A stretch of DNA of 64,000 nt from Hypericum androsaemum (Eukaryota > Streptophyta > Magnoliopsida > Malpighiales > Hypericaceae), in assembly GCA_963995505.1 (NCBI GenBank), contig OZ023183.1, positions 20,456,671-20,520,670 of the forward strand, written 5' to 3'. Positions 47,717 to 58,659 of this stretch are shown in pieces. Every line of letters starts with the position of its first letter. Positions within the stretch are counted from its first letter, which is position 1. Under the pieces are notes generated by a model, which made no database searches, was not told the origin of the DNA, and was given only the letters and a program-made list of their open reading frames with translations. The position numbers and the translations under genes are program-made.

Positions 47717-48179
47717 TTCTCCCTTTCTTATAAATATTCGTCCCCGAATTTATTTCAATTAAATGTTAACTCACATTTCTATGTAATGCGTGTGACCACT
47801 TATTCCAAATATCTCACTTGTCTCATTCTGCCTCACTGACTGAGTGATTCCAACGTATCTCCAATGTCAATTACTTAATCATAATGGACCATGTTAGATT
47901 AAATTGTTCCAGTAAAGAAAACTTATGATGATGCTAAGTTTGCTCAGTGATTCAAGTTTAGAAGATATGATGCGAGCTATTGCTATCTACATTCAAGAAA
48001 AAATGAGACCATTATGATTAAGTAATTGATGTTGGAGATACATTGGGATCACTCAGTCGGTGAGGCAGAATGAGACTGATGAGATATTTGGAATAAGTAG
48101 TCACACGCATTACATAGCAGTGTGAGTTAACATTCAATTGAAATAAATTCGGGGACAAATTTTTATAAGGAGGGGAGAA

Positions 48180-50624
48180 TGTAATACCCTACCCCGTTAA
48201 TCATATATTTCTAACTTAAGTGAAGTATACTTAGTCATATTGAGCTATTGAATTAGCATTTGGAGTTACATTGCTATGTAAGTAAAGTGCCGAAGATAGT
48301 TAGGTAAATTCGAACAGCAGTAGTACTACTTGGTAAATTGGATACAACTTTCTCAATATTGCTCAAAATTTGATAAATAAATATGATTTGAAAACTAGAC
48401 ACATAAGGCTACAACTTATCTGTTGACAAGTTTTGATAAAAATTAATAGAAGCTAGTGACAAATAGGGATCAATGTGGTGTATTCTCATTGGACCACTTG
48501 AAAAAGATATTCAATCACCTTTCACCACTTGCAAGTTCATTAAAATTGGTCAAAATGGTGAGTAATGGTTGATGATTACTCACTCCACATTTTTTAAGAC
48601 CCAGAATCACCAAGAAAGAGGTAGAAATCTCTGAAAACTTAGCCATAAAATGAAAGAGAAGAAAAAGAAGAGAGAGAGCAAAAGGAAAGAGAAAGAAGTA
48701 GGAGAAGAAAGAACAACTTGGTACACTATTTTCTGCTTCTATTTGTGTGATACCCCGTAAATGATATGGACTGTCTGAAATGCCTCAAGTGATTTGATTG
48801 GTACTATCCATATCAACAAGGTGCACCTTCATTTTTGGCACACATCCTGAGAGAACTCCAAGGTTAAACGCGTTTGGCCGGGAGTAGGATCAGGATGGGT
48901 GACCTCCTGGGAAATTTCTCAGGGTGCGTGCGAGTGAGGACAAAGCATGCTGGAAAAGATCCGTGTTAGTTTGTGGAGCCAGTCGATCGAATCACGGGGT
49001 ATTATAATTTAGGTTTTTATTTCTTCATAAAGATTGTAGAGGACTCAACCAGCTTTCCAATGGTATATCATATGTTCTATTTGGATGAAGGAATCGTCCT
49101 AAAAGCTCTGTTGAATATCGAACTGACTGACTGGGTTCAGAATTGAGGTGGTTGAAGAAGATCTTATCGGTAAGCGTATTTCGGCTTAGAAATTATGAAA
49201 CATAAAAGTTGTAGAGTAATCAAAGACCTTTCTAAAGCTATATAGTTTTCTAATTTTGACAAAGAAATCAACCCAAAATCGTGGTTGCAAAATGGATTGA
49301 CTGCTGAGTTTCAGAAATAAGGTGGTGCATGAATAACGAATTGATAAGTGGTTCTTTGGACTTCTAAATTGATTTTTGAACTTGGTGTGATGATTAAAGA
49401 ACTGAGCAATGGTATATTTATGAAGATTTGTACTTGGTTTTGTGTGATCTTGAGTTATATTAGCTGCTTTTCGATGTTAGAAGTGATTGGACTTATCGTA
49501 TGCTCGTTTTAATTCCATTGGTAAAATAAATTTGTAAGTACACTTCTGGTAATGAATAAATGTTGTACATGGTATATACATGTGGATGAGTGAATAATGG
49601 ACCATGGATTGAAAGGATAATAAAGTCGAGAAATGAGCATTCTTCAAGTGGTCTTCAATTGGGTAAGCATATAGATCATGACAACTTTGGTTTGTTTGGT
49701 ACATGTGCAAGTTTTAGACTTAAGTATGTGTGTCTCATGCATATGGATTTTGGTTATGTGATCATTATGTTCATATGTGCTATGTTTGGTCATACTTAGA
49801 TTAGTTTGTGAAGTGTGTGGTATATGTGGATACCAGCTAGAAAATATGTGTTTCCTAGCTTGGGGCTGCTTTTATATGTAATTGGATATGTGACCTATAT
49901 GTTTTGGTCTATGTGAATCTTGGTATGTTTGGTACGTTGTTTGTGTGATGGCGGATGATGAGGTCTACCCATGACCAACTGGGACTATTGGCCAGCGGGT
50001 TAGTTTCTGATGGTATCTTTAAGATATGGTATCCTCGTGTCCTTGTGGGAATGACACTATCTAGGCCTATCTGAAGTTCATCTGATTTGTGTTATATATT
50101 TGTGAAGGTTTATCTGGAAATTCTGGTTATGTTTCATATGTGATTACTTTGATTACCTTATTTGTGAGATGGTCTTTTATTATCTTATCTTTGTGTTAGT
50201 ATTAGTTGGGTTTGATGTGGGACATAGTTAAGTTCTGTCTCTCCCACATTTATCTGACATAACTGATATGTTATGTTTTATGTGCTTACGAGTGTTCCAA
50301 AACACTCACACTACCCCCCAACCAGTTTTGCAGGTTCATTTATATGGATTTGTATCCGTCCTGAGATAGCTTTATTGGTGTCAAGTCGATTTGCTTCTTC
50401 GTGACTTTTCTTAAGTCTCTGGCTTCCGTTTTACTCATTTGTCTAGCAGCTCCGTAGCCACAGTTTTCAGTTTGATCCTGGGAGAAATGTAAAGAATATT
50501 TCATTAAGATTTTGACATGTATAATTTTGTAAAATTAAAATACGTTTGAGGCTGGCTAGCTCGTTTTGAATTAAAAATAAGATAGGGTCTAGCGCCGGTC
50601 ACCGACCGAATTTGGGTCGTGACA
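48180..50624 (+). mobile_element. Plus-strand gypsy LTR with adjacent polypurine tract
   Basis: Begins TGTAATACCC directly after the polypurine tract AAGGAGGGGAGAA (about 48167-48179), preceded by GGGGACAAATTTTTATAAGG, the usual end of plant gypsy internal sequence. Ends GGTCGTGACA at the 5-bp duplication. It is 2445 bp including a 261-bp nested Cassandra-type LTR. A 69-codon open stretch (49590-49799) is shared by the other copies but has no known domain. Confidence 0.8.
48746..49006 (+). mobile_element. Cassandra-type TRIM solo LTR with a 5S rRNA domain
   Basis: 261 bp from TGTGATACCCCGT to ACGGGGTATTATA (mirror-image ends, final CA mutated to TA), flanked by ATTTG and ATTTA (4 of 5). The other LTR copies lack it, giving the empty site. 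The interior resembles plant 5S rRNA from about 48812: AGAACTCCAAGGTTAAACGC, then GGATGGGTGACCTCCTGGGA, which covers the internal RNA polymerase III promoter (A box, C box). Cassandra is the known TRIM family whose LTRs carry 5S sequence. It is not a true 5S gene. Confidence 0.85.
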
Positions 50625-51589
50625 ATTGTAGTATATTTCTCCATTGTACTTCAACATTATTTTTATAGTTCGCAAAGTCATTATTAACACTACAACAAAT
50701 GTGAAAATTAACAAAATTTAAAAAGTTAACTTGTTCTAAGCTAAAATCTGCATGTTAAAATAATTAAATATTTGAATTCTTGACATTTTATAGTAAACAA
50801 TACTAAGTGTTAACTGCTTTAAACCAACTTATTAATAATAATGAACATCAATGATGGTCATCGTTGAGATTTGAAATTTATCAAATACAACAAGTACTAG
50901 ATAATAAAAGCTACAAAACTCACCAAAATTTGAGAATTATTGAGGTAGATATCCAGGATTAATCATTTTACATGCATTATTGCACTAGGGAGCAACAAAT
51001 CACTATCAAAATTTGCATCTTGGCATCACCCAACCGGTCAGAATAAATCAAATAAGTGGGTCACTAACAAGAAGTAACTTTAGAAAAAAATCGTCCTCGT
51101 CCATCTCCTTCTGTGAGTGCTAGACTATGTCTTACTTGAGAAAAACAATATGTTACAGTATTGTAACAACTTTGTTAAAACAGAAAAAAAAAACAAGTAG
51201 TAACAAGCTAGTGCTTTCTTGTCATCACCATTTCATATATACACCAATAAGCATGGCCTTGTAGGTACTGCATGCCGTAATCCTATTCAAAACAAAGAGT
51301 GAATGAAACATCAACCTATTCAAATTAAATAAAGTACCTTAGTTAATGAACATGTCGAGCGATATGCACCGTGGGAATTATAACAATGTTCATAGCTTTT
51401 AAGAGGATTTCTTAAAGGTGTGAATGGAAGGAAGAGTGAAGTTGTGTGGGTATATATAGAAAAGCCAGATTTTCAGATAGAATTCAATTTTCAGATTGAA
51501 TTTTATTCGAATGAAATCTGATAACATCCAAAAAGATATGGTTTAAGCACAATACATGAAATTTTTCAGTATTATGTTGTGCCCTAGCT

Positions 51590-51898
51590 GACATGGCATA
51601 TCAGGATAGGGTTATCTGGATAGTACCCCAGGGTCAGCACACTACAAGATTATTTCCCTTAGTGCGTCGCAGTACGGTTTTTAACCCGTGGTCAATGAAA
51701 AATTCAAATATTTCTGGGACAACGTGCTACGGATTTTTAAACCGGTGTCAGGTGCAGTACGAGTTAAAAATCCGTAGTATGCTAGCACAGTTTAAAAAAA
51801 TATGTACTATGTATGGATACCATGTCTGAAATACTTTTTAAAGGGACCTCTTTTTTGTAAATTTTTTTCAAAGGGACACCATATTGGGGAAATAAACC
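51590..51898. repeat. Right terminal inverted repeat of the 12.5-kb MULE
   Basis: Reverse complement of the left terminal repeat with scattered differences, ending CCATATTGGGGAAATAAACC before the 9-bp duplication. Confidence 0.85.
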
Positions 51899-51907
51899 TA
51901 ATGGAGC

Positions 51908-54032
51908 TTCCTACTCCAATAATATATCTTTCATTGAGAACGATACTATTCAAATAATGGAGGAGGTGTGTAACTATAATGCTTTGCACATGGACCTACT
52001 ATAGGCTGCGTAGCAATGAACTGTTTTTTAAAAGTATCAATAGAACGGGAGTGGATTCGGTACTGGATGTGTACAACACTTCAGGATCGTTCTAAGAGAT
52101 AAAATAGTTCGCCATGTTATGGTAGAATGGTTCGCCCAGTTTGATAGAATTGTTCACTCAGTTATGATAGAATGGTTTTACGGAACTGTCCCGAAAAAAA
52201 GGGACCGCGCCCGGGATAGAATGGTTCGCCCAGTTATAATAGAATGGTTCGCCCAGTTATGATAAAATGATTTTACAGATAAAATAGGTTGGATAAAATG
52301 GTTCACCTAGTTATGATAAAATGGTTCGCTCAGGTATGATAAAATTGTTCGTTCAGTTATGATAAAATGGTTCGTTCTCCAAGACTGTACTGGAAAGGTC
52401 ACTCCAGCACCAAATCTGGCTCTCAATGGAACTGGTTACCAAAAAAGCATAAACAAAGTACAATTTTACTAATATCAATAATCAATAGTAGGTACTAATA
52501 CTATAATATTATCTGCACAATCTTGTATTTTTTGAAAATGGGCCTTGTAGTATAAAAATAAGGATTTATTCATAAACTGTTCGATTTATTAACAATTGAT
52601 GTGTATATAATGCGGTACTCTGAGATTATTAGAGTCCTTGAGATTGCAGCCAATAGTGAGCGAGAAAAACCATGCATAAGATCTGATATGCAGATGCCAA
52701 AGGGGATATCCTCAGTAGCGCAAGGCCTTGTAAATTTTAATGTGATTCAAGATTCAAGTTTTGCTGTGGTGTACAAATTTAACTTTTAAAAAAAAATTTG
52801 ATATGCAGGTATCTAGTATTTTAGGTACTTTTCGTATATTTTTATTGGTGTTTGTTGAGGATTACCACAGCTTCTGCTTATTAAAAAAGAAGCCGTGCAT
52901 AAGATTGGTTGTAGAAGAAACATGGTATGACAAACTAACTTAATGAACTATTAGTTTTAGTCAATTAGTAAAACTTTAACTTTTGACCATGAATATGTTT
53001 TATTTTAATACAGAAGTAGTAATTGTTAAAATAAACTTGGATTAGTACATAAAATATTGCACAATGCATCAACTTATTGTAGTTTTGGCCGAATAATAAT
53101 GTTATCATATATTTAGTGCTGGACCCGCCGGTGATTAGTTGTATTAATTTATTGCTATTGCGTCAATGGCTCCATAATAGATCGTCAGTTCAGAGAGCGA
53201 TCTGGTCTCCTAAACAAACAGTGGAGTGGACGACAAGGGGACACCCCCAACCCATTTCTTAATTGTCCTCGAACGAATAGTTGGCCAAATCTCTAACTGA
53301 CTTCTAACTACTCTCCAGAGATGCTTTCTCTATTAATCTAGTTGGCCAAAAAAATAAGCTTTCTCTATTTATTCTCTTCTATTTATGCTTTGTTTATCTT
53401 CCATGTACTTGCGAACTACGTCACACGAACGGGATTATGGGGCCATAAAAGGTTCATAATGGTTCGGAGCCCAACAATTTTAATGGACCTTTTTCGATCT
53501 TTGATTATTTTTTCATCTTCCATTTGCTTACAAACTTATACCTCCGATATTTATAATCGAGTATCAGATCATTTTATGTTGAATGACTCTCTTAATGATG
53601 ATTTTTTGAGACTTAAACACAACATTTTTAAATGAATCTAAATCTCCTAGTACTAAAATTAAACGACCGACTTTTGTTCCAAACGAAAAGAGTGTTTCTT
53701 TCTTCTTTCGTTGTATAGTTCGGCAGAAACTAAGAGACATTTATATATTTTGATGGCATCCACCACCAGGCAGATTGATTACCCGGGAGACATGGAAAGG
53801 TGCATGCAAATGGGCTACCAAATCACTATTCTTTCTCCGTGTCTTATATGATGTCTCTTTGGCTTATGTGCTTTTCCTTTTCCTGCCTCTTGGATTCCGT
53901 AACCCCATATAGCATAATGGGAGACAGCAAATAACGTAATTATCCGTAGTTTTTTAAAGTATCTACGAATCCTACTATAATATTGTAAATATCTTTTTTT
54001 GTCCGACACGGTAGAAATATCAAAATTATCCA
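51908..54032. other. Spacer with a minisatellite, no gene
   Basis: Apart from the minisatellite at 52105-52380 I see only AT-rich DNA. A short repeated motif (AACCATGCATAAGATCTG near 52670 and AGCCGTGCATAAGATTGG near 52890) is the only other structure. No open reading frame shows a known domain. Confidence 0.45.
52105..52380. repeat. Minisatellite, unit about 23 bp
   Basis: GTTCGCCCAGTTATGATAGAATG and variants occur about ten times, interrupted by a short unrelated GC-rich piece (about 52180-52210). Confidence 0.85.
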
Positions 54033-54041
54033 TCAACTTAA

Positions 54042-55146
54042 GCGTTATTTTCTACAGTAGTATTGAAAATTCTGACAATTCCGAAAATGGAATTGTCAGT
54101 TAAAGTATTCCCTGTCTCGGGTTGGTTAGAAACCGCACAAAATATTGCGGTTTTGATTTGCAAAGAAACCGCACAAAATTGTGCAGTTTTTGGCAAAAAC
54201 GCAATTTTTTGTGCGGTTTCTTGCACAAGCTGAACATTTGGCTCCGGTTATCGGCTCGGCTCGTTGTCTACTTTTTTTCTGATTATTTGAAAAAACTTGT
54301 AATTATCTCGATTATTTGTAATGTTTATCTTTATTTTCGGTATTTGTAATAATCTTGAACCCTTCTGTATATACATTTTCTCTGTACCTCGAATAAAAAT
54401 AGATTTTTTTTGCGTTTTAAGTTTTTAATGTGAAATGCACGATCTGTTGCATTTTTTGGCCATCTGTTTTTATGCGACATTCTAATTATGGCCTTGTGTT
54501 TTATGGGAAATGGATACTCACTTTCTTCCCTGGTAATGTCGAAGGGATTATTGATGTGGTGAGATTGACCCCAACTAACTATATCATATAAATATTAATT
54601 TCATATCTACAAATTATTAGTCAGCTCAAATTTAGAGGCTGTAATTGTCATCACAAGATATGAACATAATTATCCATGTTTCTTGTACGTATTCGCGAGC
54701 ATGTCATTGACATATAATTTTCTTTTAAGCATCTGAAAGAATCAAATGCCATACTACTCCATCTATTTTTAGCTAAAAAAGACGCGTTTTTATTCGAGGC
54801 ACAGAGAAAATTTATATACGGAAGGGTTCAAGATTATTACAAATACCGAAAATAAAGATAAACATTACAAATAATCGAGATAATTACAATTTTTTTCAAA
54901 TAATTAGAAAAAAAAAGTAGACAACGAGTCGAGCCGATAACCGGAGCCAAATGTTCAGCTTGTGCAAGAAACCGCACAAAAAATTGCGTTTTTGCCAAAA
55001 ACCGCACAATTTTGTACGATTTTTTTGCAAATCAAAACCACAATATTTTGTGCGGTTTCTAACCAACCCCAGACATGGAATACTTTAACTGACAACTCTA
55101 TTTTCGGAATTGTCAGAATTTTCAACACCACTGCGGAAAATAACCC
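54042..55146. mobile_element. 1.1-kb non-autonomous MULE with very long terminal inverted repeats
   Basis: The exact 9-bp TCAACTTAA flanks it at 54033-54041 and 55147-55155. Left end GCGTTATTTTC, right end GAAAATAACCC. About 370 bp at each end are inverse copies (for example ACCGCACAAAA-type arrays, GGCTCGGCTCGTTGTCTAC / its inverse), leaving a roughly 370-bp centre without a known domain. A transcript through it would form a long hairpin. Confidence 0.92.
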
Positions 55147-55155
55147 TCAACTTAA

Positions 55156-55475
55156 ACTACCCTGCACCGTTGCTGATCTGAGCTCCTGGCTACCGCCGCA
55201 GCAACAGGTAGAGCAGTGGGCCCCACACACGAAGCAGTAGCAGCAGCAGTGGGTGCAGTACCCGGCGGCGATGGCTATGCAGCAGCAGATGATGACATGT
55301 ACCCACAGCCCCACTACCCCTACAAGCCCGCTTCCTCCGTCGGCCAAAATTAGGGTTTGGGTGTTGAGTAATTTAGGGATTTTGATCTTTTGGATCATTT
55401 TATTCTCTGTTGGGAAAATTGGAAATGGAAACGTTGGAGAGAAATCGGGCGAGAGGTTTTTGAAAAGAAGATAAA
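55156..55475 (+). pseudogene. Fragment like the N-terminus of an RBP45/RBP47 RNA-binding protein
   Basis: After in-frame stops the plus strand reads QQQWVQYPAAMAMQQQMM and, in another frame, DDDMYPQPHYPYKP. This resembles the Gln-rich N-terminus (QQQQW...QYPAAAMAM...MMMYPHPQY) of plant RBP45/47 polyadenylate-binding proteins. No RNA-recognition motif follows, so it is a 5' fragment. The MULE inserted immediately upstream, within or next to it. Confidence 0.5.
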
Positions 55476-56519
55476 AAAAAAAGGAGGGGACGAGAGAATT
55501 AAAAGACCAAACTGTGATCTAGAAAAAGAATTGCGAAGATAAGGTTTGTGTTTTTTGGTAGAAAAAAAAGATAAGGTTATTTTGGTAGTGGAGTTGGATA
55601 TTTTAGTTTAGTATTGGGGTTAGATATTTTTTAATATTTGGCAGGGTAGCTTAAGTCATATTTTAATTTACTTGGATATTACAATAATTTATTAAAGCTT
55701 AACTAATTTCGTTCTTCGAACAACCAAACAACCAAGTTTACCGGGTTTGATTATCTTCGATAACAAATAAATTTCAGAATTTCGATGTTCGACTCTAAAT
55801 ATGTATTGTATTACTTTTTCTCTTAATATCGTTATCCCTTTGAAAGTATCAAAAAAATTTGGAAAAAATAAATCAAGGTTGGTAAAAGAATTATCAAATT
55901 TTTATGGGAAAAGTCTACTTTAGTACCCTGTGGTATCGCCCAAAATCATTTTAATACCCTGTGGTAAAAGACCGACCAATCGAGTCATATTATTCCAATT
56001 AACATCAAAAAGGGCCTCGGGCAGCTTTTTTGATGCCCGGACCCGCCCGAACCCTGCCCGGGCTACGTGGCCAGCCACGTCACCAAAACTTGATGACGTG
56101 GTGCCATGTCACCTCTTCTTCTTCTTCTTCTTCTTATTATTATTAATTGGTTCTCTGCCTCCGCCACCTGATCCGTCGCCGCCTCCGCCAATATCACCGT
56201 CGCCGCCACCACCTTCCTTGTCTGGGGTCGAGCCAGAAACTGCTCAGCGGGGAGCATTTTTCCTTCGCACGAAACCGCTGCTCGGACAGCGTATTTTTTG
56301 TTTTGCCAAAAACCTCTCCACCTGGAGCGGTTTTTGGTTTGCCAAAAAAAACCCAACCTCCACAATTTTAAATAAGCACTCTAACCAACCAATCTACAAG
56401 AGCCTATTGACTTATAACTCTGTAATAAATAATATATTACATATATACGATTTCTATGAAATATGTAATATATTACATAAATAAGGGTTCCAAACAAAAT
56501 TACCCAAAGCGAAAGAAAA

Positions 56520-56705
56520 TTACCGGGAAAACTTTTTTTTTACCAAAAGCCACTCCGCTGGGAGCGTTTTTTGTTTTGCCAAAAAATTTTTGTTTTGCCT
56601 AAAACCGCTCCGCCGGGAGCATTTTTTGTTTTGCCTAAAACCGCTCCGCCGAGAGCTTTTTTTTTTTTGCCAAAACCGCTCCTTCGGGAGCATTTTCTTT
56701 TTTTA
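56520..56705. repeat. Tandem repeat of a CCGCTCCGCCGGGAGC stem unit
   Basis: AACCGCTCCGCCGGGAGCAT with TTTTTGTTTTGCC spacers occurs about five times. Each unit holds a GCTCC...GGAGC hairpin. The same motif appears in the flanking inverted-repeat arms. Confidence 0.8.
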
Positions 56706-56879
56706 CCAATTTAATTATCTCATTTAAACCAGAACCCGGTCTTAACCATTATACAACTTGTTTATTAAAAATAAAGAAGAAGTAATGTTTATTAAAAATA
56801 ATAATATTTTGGAATTCTCTTTGATAAGGTTGCAATAAAAAATTCTATCTTGAAGTTAATATGAACAACTAATTTCGTA

Positions 56880-57300
56880 ATATAATACACCCAGCTAAAT
56901 ACAAAAAAATAAAGACTTATTTCATAAATACATATTTCATAAGTACATATTTATTAAATAAATAATATATTTCATAAATATATTTATGAAATACGTATTT
57001 ATTTAAAAATAATATATTTCATAAATATGTATTTCATAAATACATATTTATTTAATAAATAATATATTACATAAATACAAATATATATAATATACATAAA
57101 TAATAATATATTACATAAATATAGATAATATATTACATAAATATGTATTTCATAAATACATATTTATGTAATAAAAAATATTACATAAATACGTATTTAT
57201 GTAATAAATATTATTTTATATAAATATGTATTTATGTAATATATTACATATTTCATAGAAATTGTATATATGCAATATATTATTTATTACAAAGTTATAA
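56880..57300. repeat. AT-only palindrome array
   Basis: ATACGTATTTATTTAATAAATA-like blocks and TATTTCATAAATA inverse pairs repeat for about 400 bp with hardly any G or C, giving strong cruciform potential. Confidence 0.8.
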
Positions 57301-57489
57301 GTCAATAGACTCTTGTAGATTGATTGGTTAGAGTGCTTATTTAAAATTGTGGAGGTTGGGTTTTTTTGGCAAACCAAAAACCGCTCCAGGTGGCAAAACA
57401 AAAAACACGCTGCTCGAGCAGCGGTTTCGTGCGAAGAAAAAACGCTCTCTGTTGAGCAGTTTCTGGCTCGACCACAGACAAGGAAAATA

Positions 57490-58655
57490 TCCTCTGACAA
57501 CCCCATTCAGGGAATTGTCGAGGAAATTAACCCCCTTTTGGAAAATTATCCGACAGGGGGATGGTGCAAGTCAGGGACAGACATTGAGATAGCAAATAGG
57601 GTAAACTTATACAGCACATAGACCTAATATGGAATTAGTTGTCAATCAAGCCAACATATTTTTTATTCTTGCTCAAAAGTTATGTATCATATTATAGAGT
57701 TGGTTGTTTTAGTATAATCCAGTATTGAGTTCGAGTATTTCAAAATATAACAGTATTAAATATATGTTGGGAGAATTTTAGTACTTTTTAAAGATTTTAT
57801 CCGATTCGAACTTAGATTATTCGTATGAACTGTATAGCAAGTGATATTAAAAAAAACTTGGTGGGAGAAAGGAGTAGAAATATGATACCAAATTCACTAG
57901 TGTACATCTGTCTTCGCTTTAAATTTTTAATTGCGTAAGGAGTCAGATAGATGCAACAAGTAGCACTAAGATTGTTATAATTAACTAGAGGTACAGGTCC
58001 CGAGTGAGCTCTATGTAATTGTACTAAAAATTTCGTATCCAATATCCAAGTGGAGGCCAACAGTGGAGTGTTTTTAGTTAAAATCGAGTAATGTTGGATA
58101 AAAAAAACAACTTTTTTATACATTCGTAAAGTCTGAATTCGAGACGCAGCAACGAATGGATTACAGAACATGGAAAGGAATAATTCCGACTATAAAACCC
58201 TTGTTTCTGTGAAGAACATAGACGTCCAAACACATAGAGACCGACGCTTCATCGGGGTCAGCACTACTACTATTACTACTAAGACCACCCGCAGCAGCGG
58301 TTGGTTATTTTATTATTATTATATATATAAAAAACAACAACTAAAATGGAGAAGGAGACGATCGGCCGAGCATCGCTCGTTGTCCGATCGTCGCTCGCGA
58401 GTGGCCGTTTGGCCACGTAAACTTTTTTTTTCTTTCTCTTTACTTATTTATCTATTTAGTTTTACTTGGTATAATATTATTCATTAAAAATAGATATTTT
58501 TGGATAATATTTTTGTGGTTATAAAAATTAAAATTATCTTTAACAAAATTAAAATTCTTTTTTTAAATATCTATAAAAAATAGAGCCCAATATTTACATA
58601 TTTTGATTCACAATTTGTATTCTAATTTTTGACATTACTAAATCATTCGTATATT
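57490..58655. other. Spacer, no gene seen
   Basis: An open stretch at 57812-58171 (-) shows no known domain. 58350-58400 has a short GC-rich GATCGTCGCTCG inverted motif. Otherwise AT-rich. Confidence 0.4.
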
Positions 58656-58659
58656 AATT

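Larger units (their letters stand above)
43182..50624. mobile_element. Palindromic Ty3/gypsy-derived insertion, LTRs in opposite orientation
   Basis: The outer ends are TGTCACGACC on the left and GGTCGTGACA on the right, flanked by an identical 5-bp ATTGT (43177-43181 and 50625-50629). The right arm is an internal 3' tail, polypurine tract and plus-strand LTR. The left arm is the same in inverse. The arms meet near 47890, where the sequence around AATTACTTAATCATAATGG mirrors GACCATTATGATTAAGTAATT. So both outer borders are the same 3' LTR end. No gag or pol domain remains. The left arm has lost part of its LTR and carries a further copy (44333-46878). A G14 run lies near 43487. Confidence 0.75.
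39366..51898. mobile_element. 12.5-kb MULE with MURA-like transposase, PMD exon and nested elements
   Basis: The 9-bp TAATGGAGC occurs exactly at 39357-39365 and 51899-51907. The ends are inverted repeats: the left starts GGGTTTTTGCCCAATATGG and the right ends CCATATTGGGGAAATAAACC. Inner matches (GCATACTACAGG.../its inverse; ACTAAGGGAAATAATCTTGT/its inverse) extend the terminal repeats to about 300 bp. Contents left to right: GC-rich leader, tandem repeats, PMD first exon (+), decayed MURA (-), a 7.4-kb palindromic gypsy insertion near the MURA start, and an AT-rich right subterminal part with TATATATAG near 51450 that may drive MURA. The exact duplication suggests fairly recent movement, while the proteins are already broken. 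Confidence 0.92.
56215..57485. repeat. Large inverted repeat, arms about 260 bp
   Basis: Left arm (56215-56475), CCTTGTCTGGGGTCGAGCCA through GAAACCGCTGC and ACTTATAACTCTGTAATAAA, is mirrored at 57235-57485. The arms enclose the GC-box tandem array and the AT-palindrome array below. I found no target-site duplication, so it may be a foldback element or an inverted duplication. Short open stretches in the arms are mirror images of each other and not genes. Confidence 0.8.

Noticed and set aside
48812..48935. A true 5S rRNA gene
   Set aside because: Only part of the sequence is 5S-like, with many changes, and it lies between mirror-image TGTGATACCCC/GGGGTATTATA ends; it is better explained as a Cassandra-type LTR.
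43182..50624. A complete LTR retrotransposon with direct LTRs
   Set aside because: The terminal LTRs are in inverted, not direct, orientation and no gag-pol domain remains.
56147..56484. Proline-rich protein ORF
   Set aside because: The frame runs through a simple CCGCCG/CTTCTT repeat and the arm of an inverted repeat; no family pattern.
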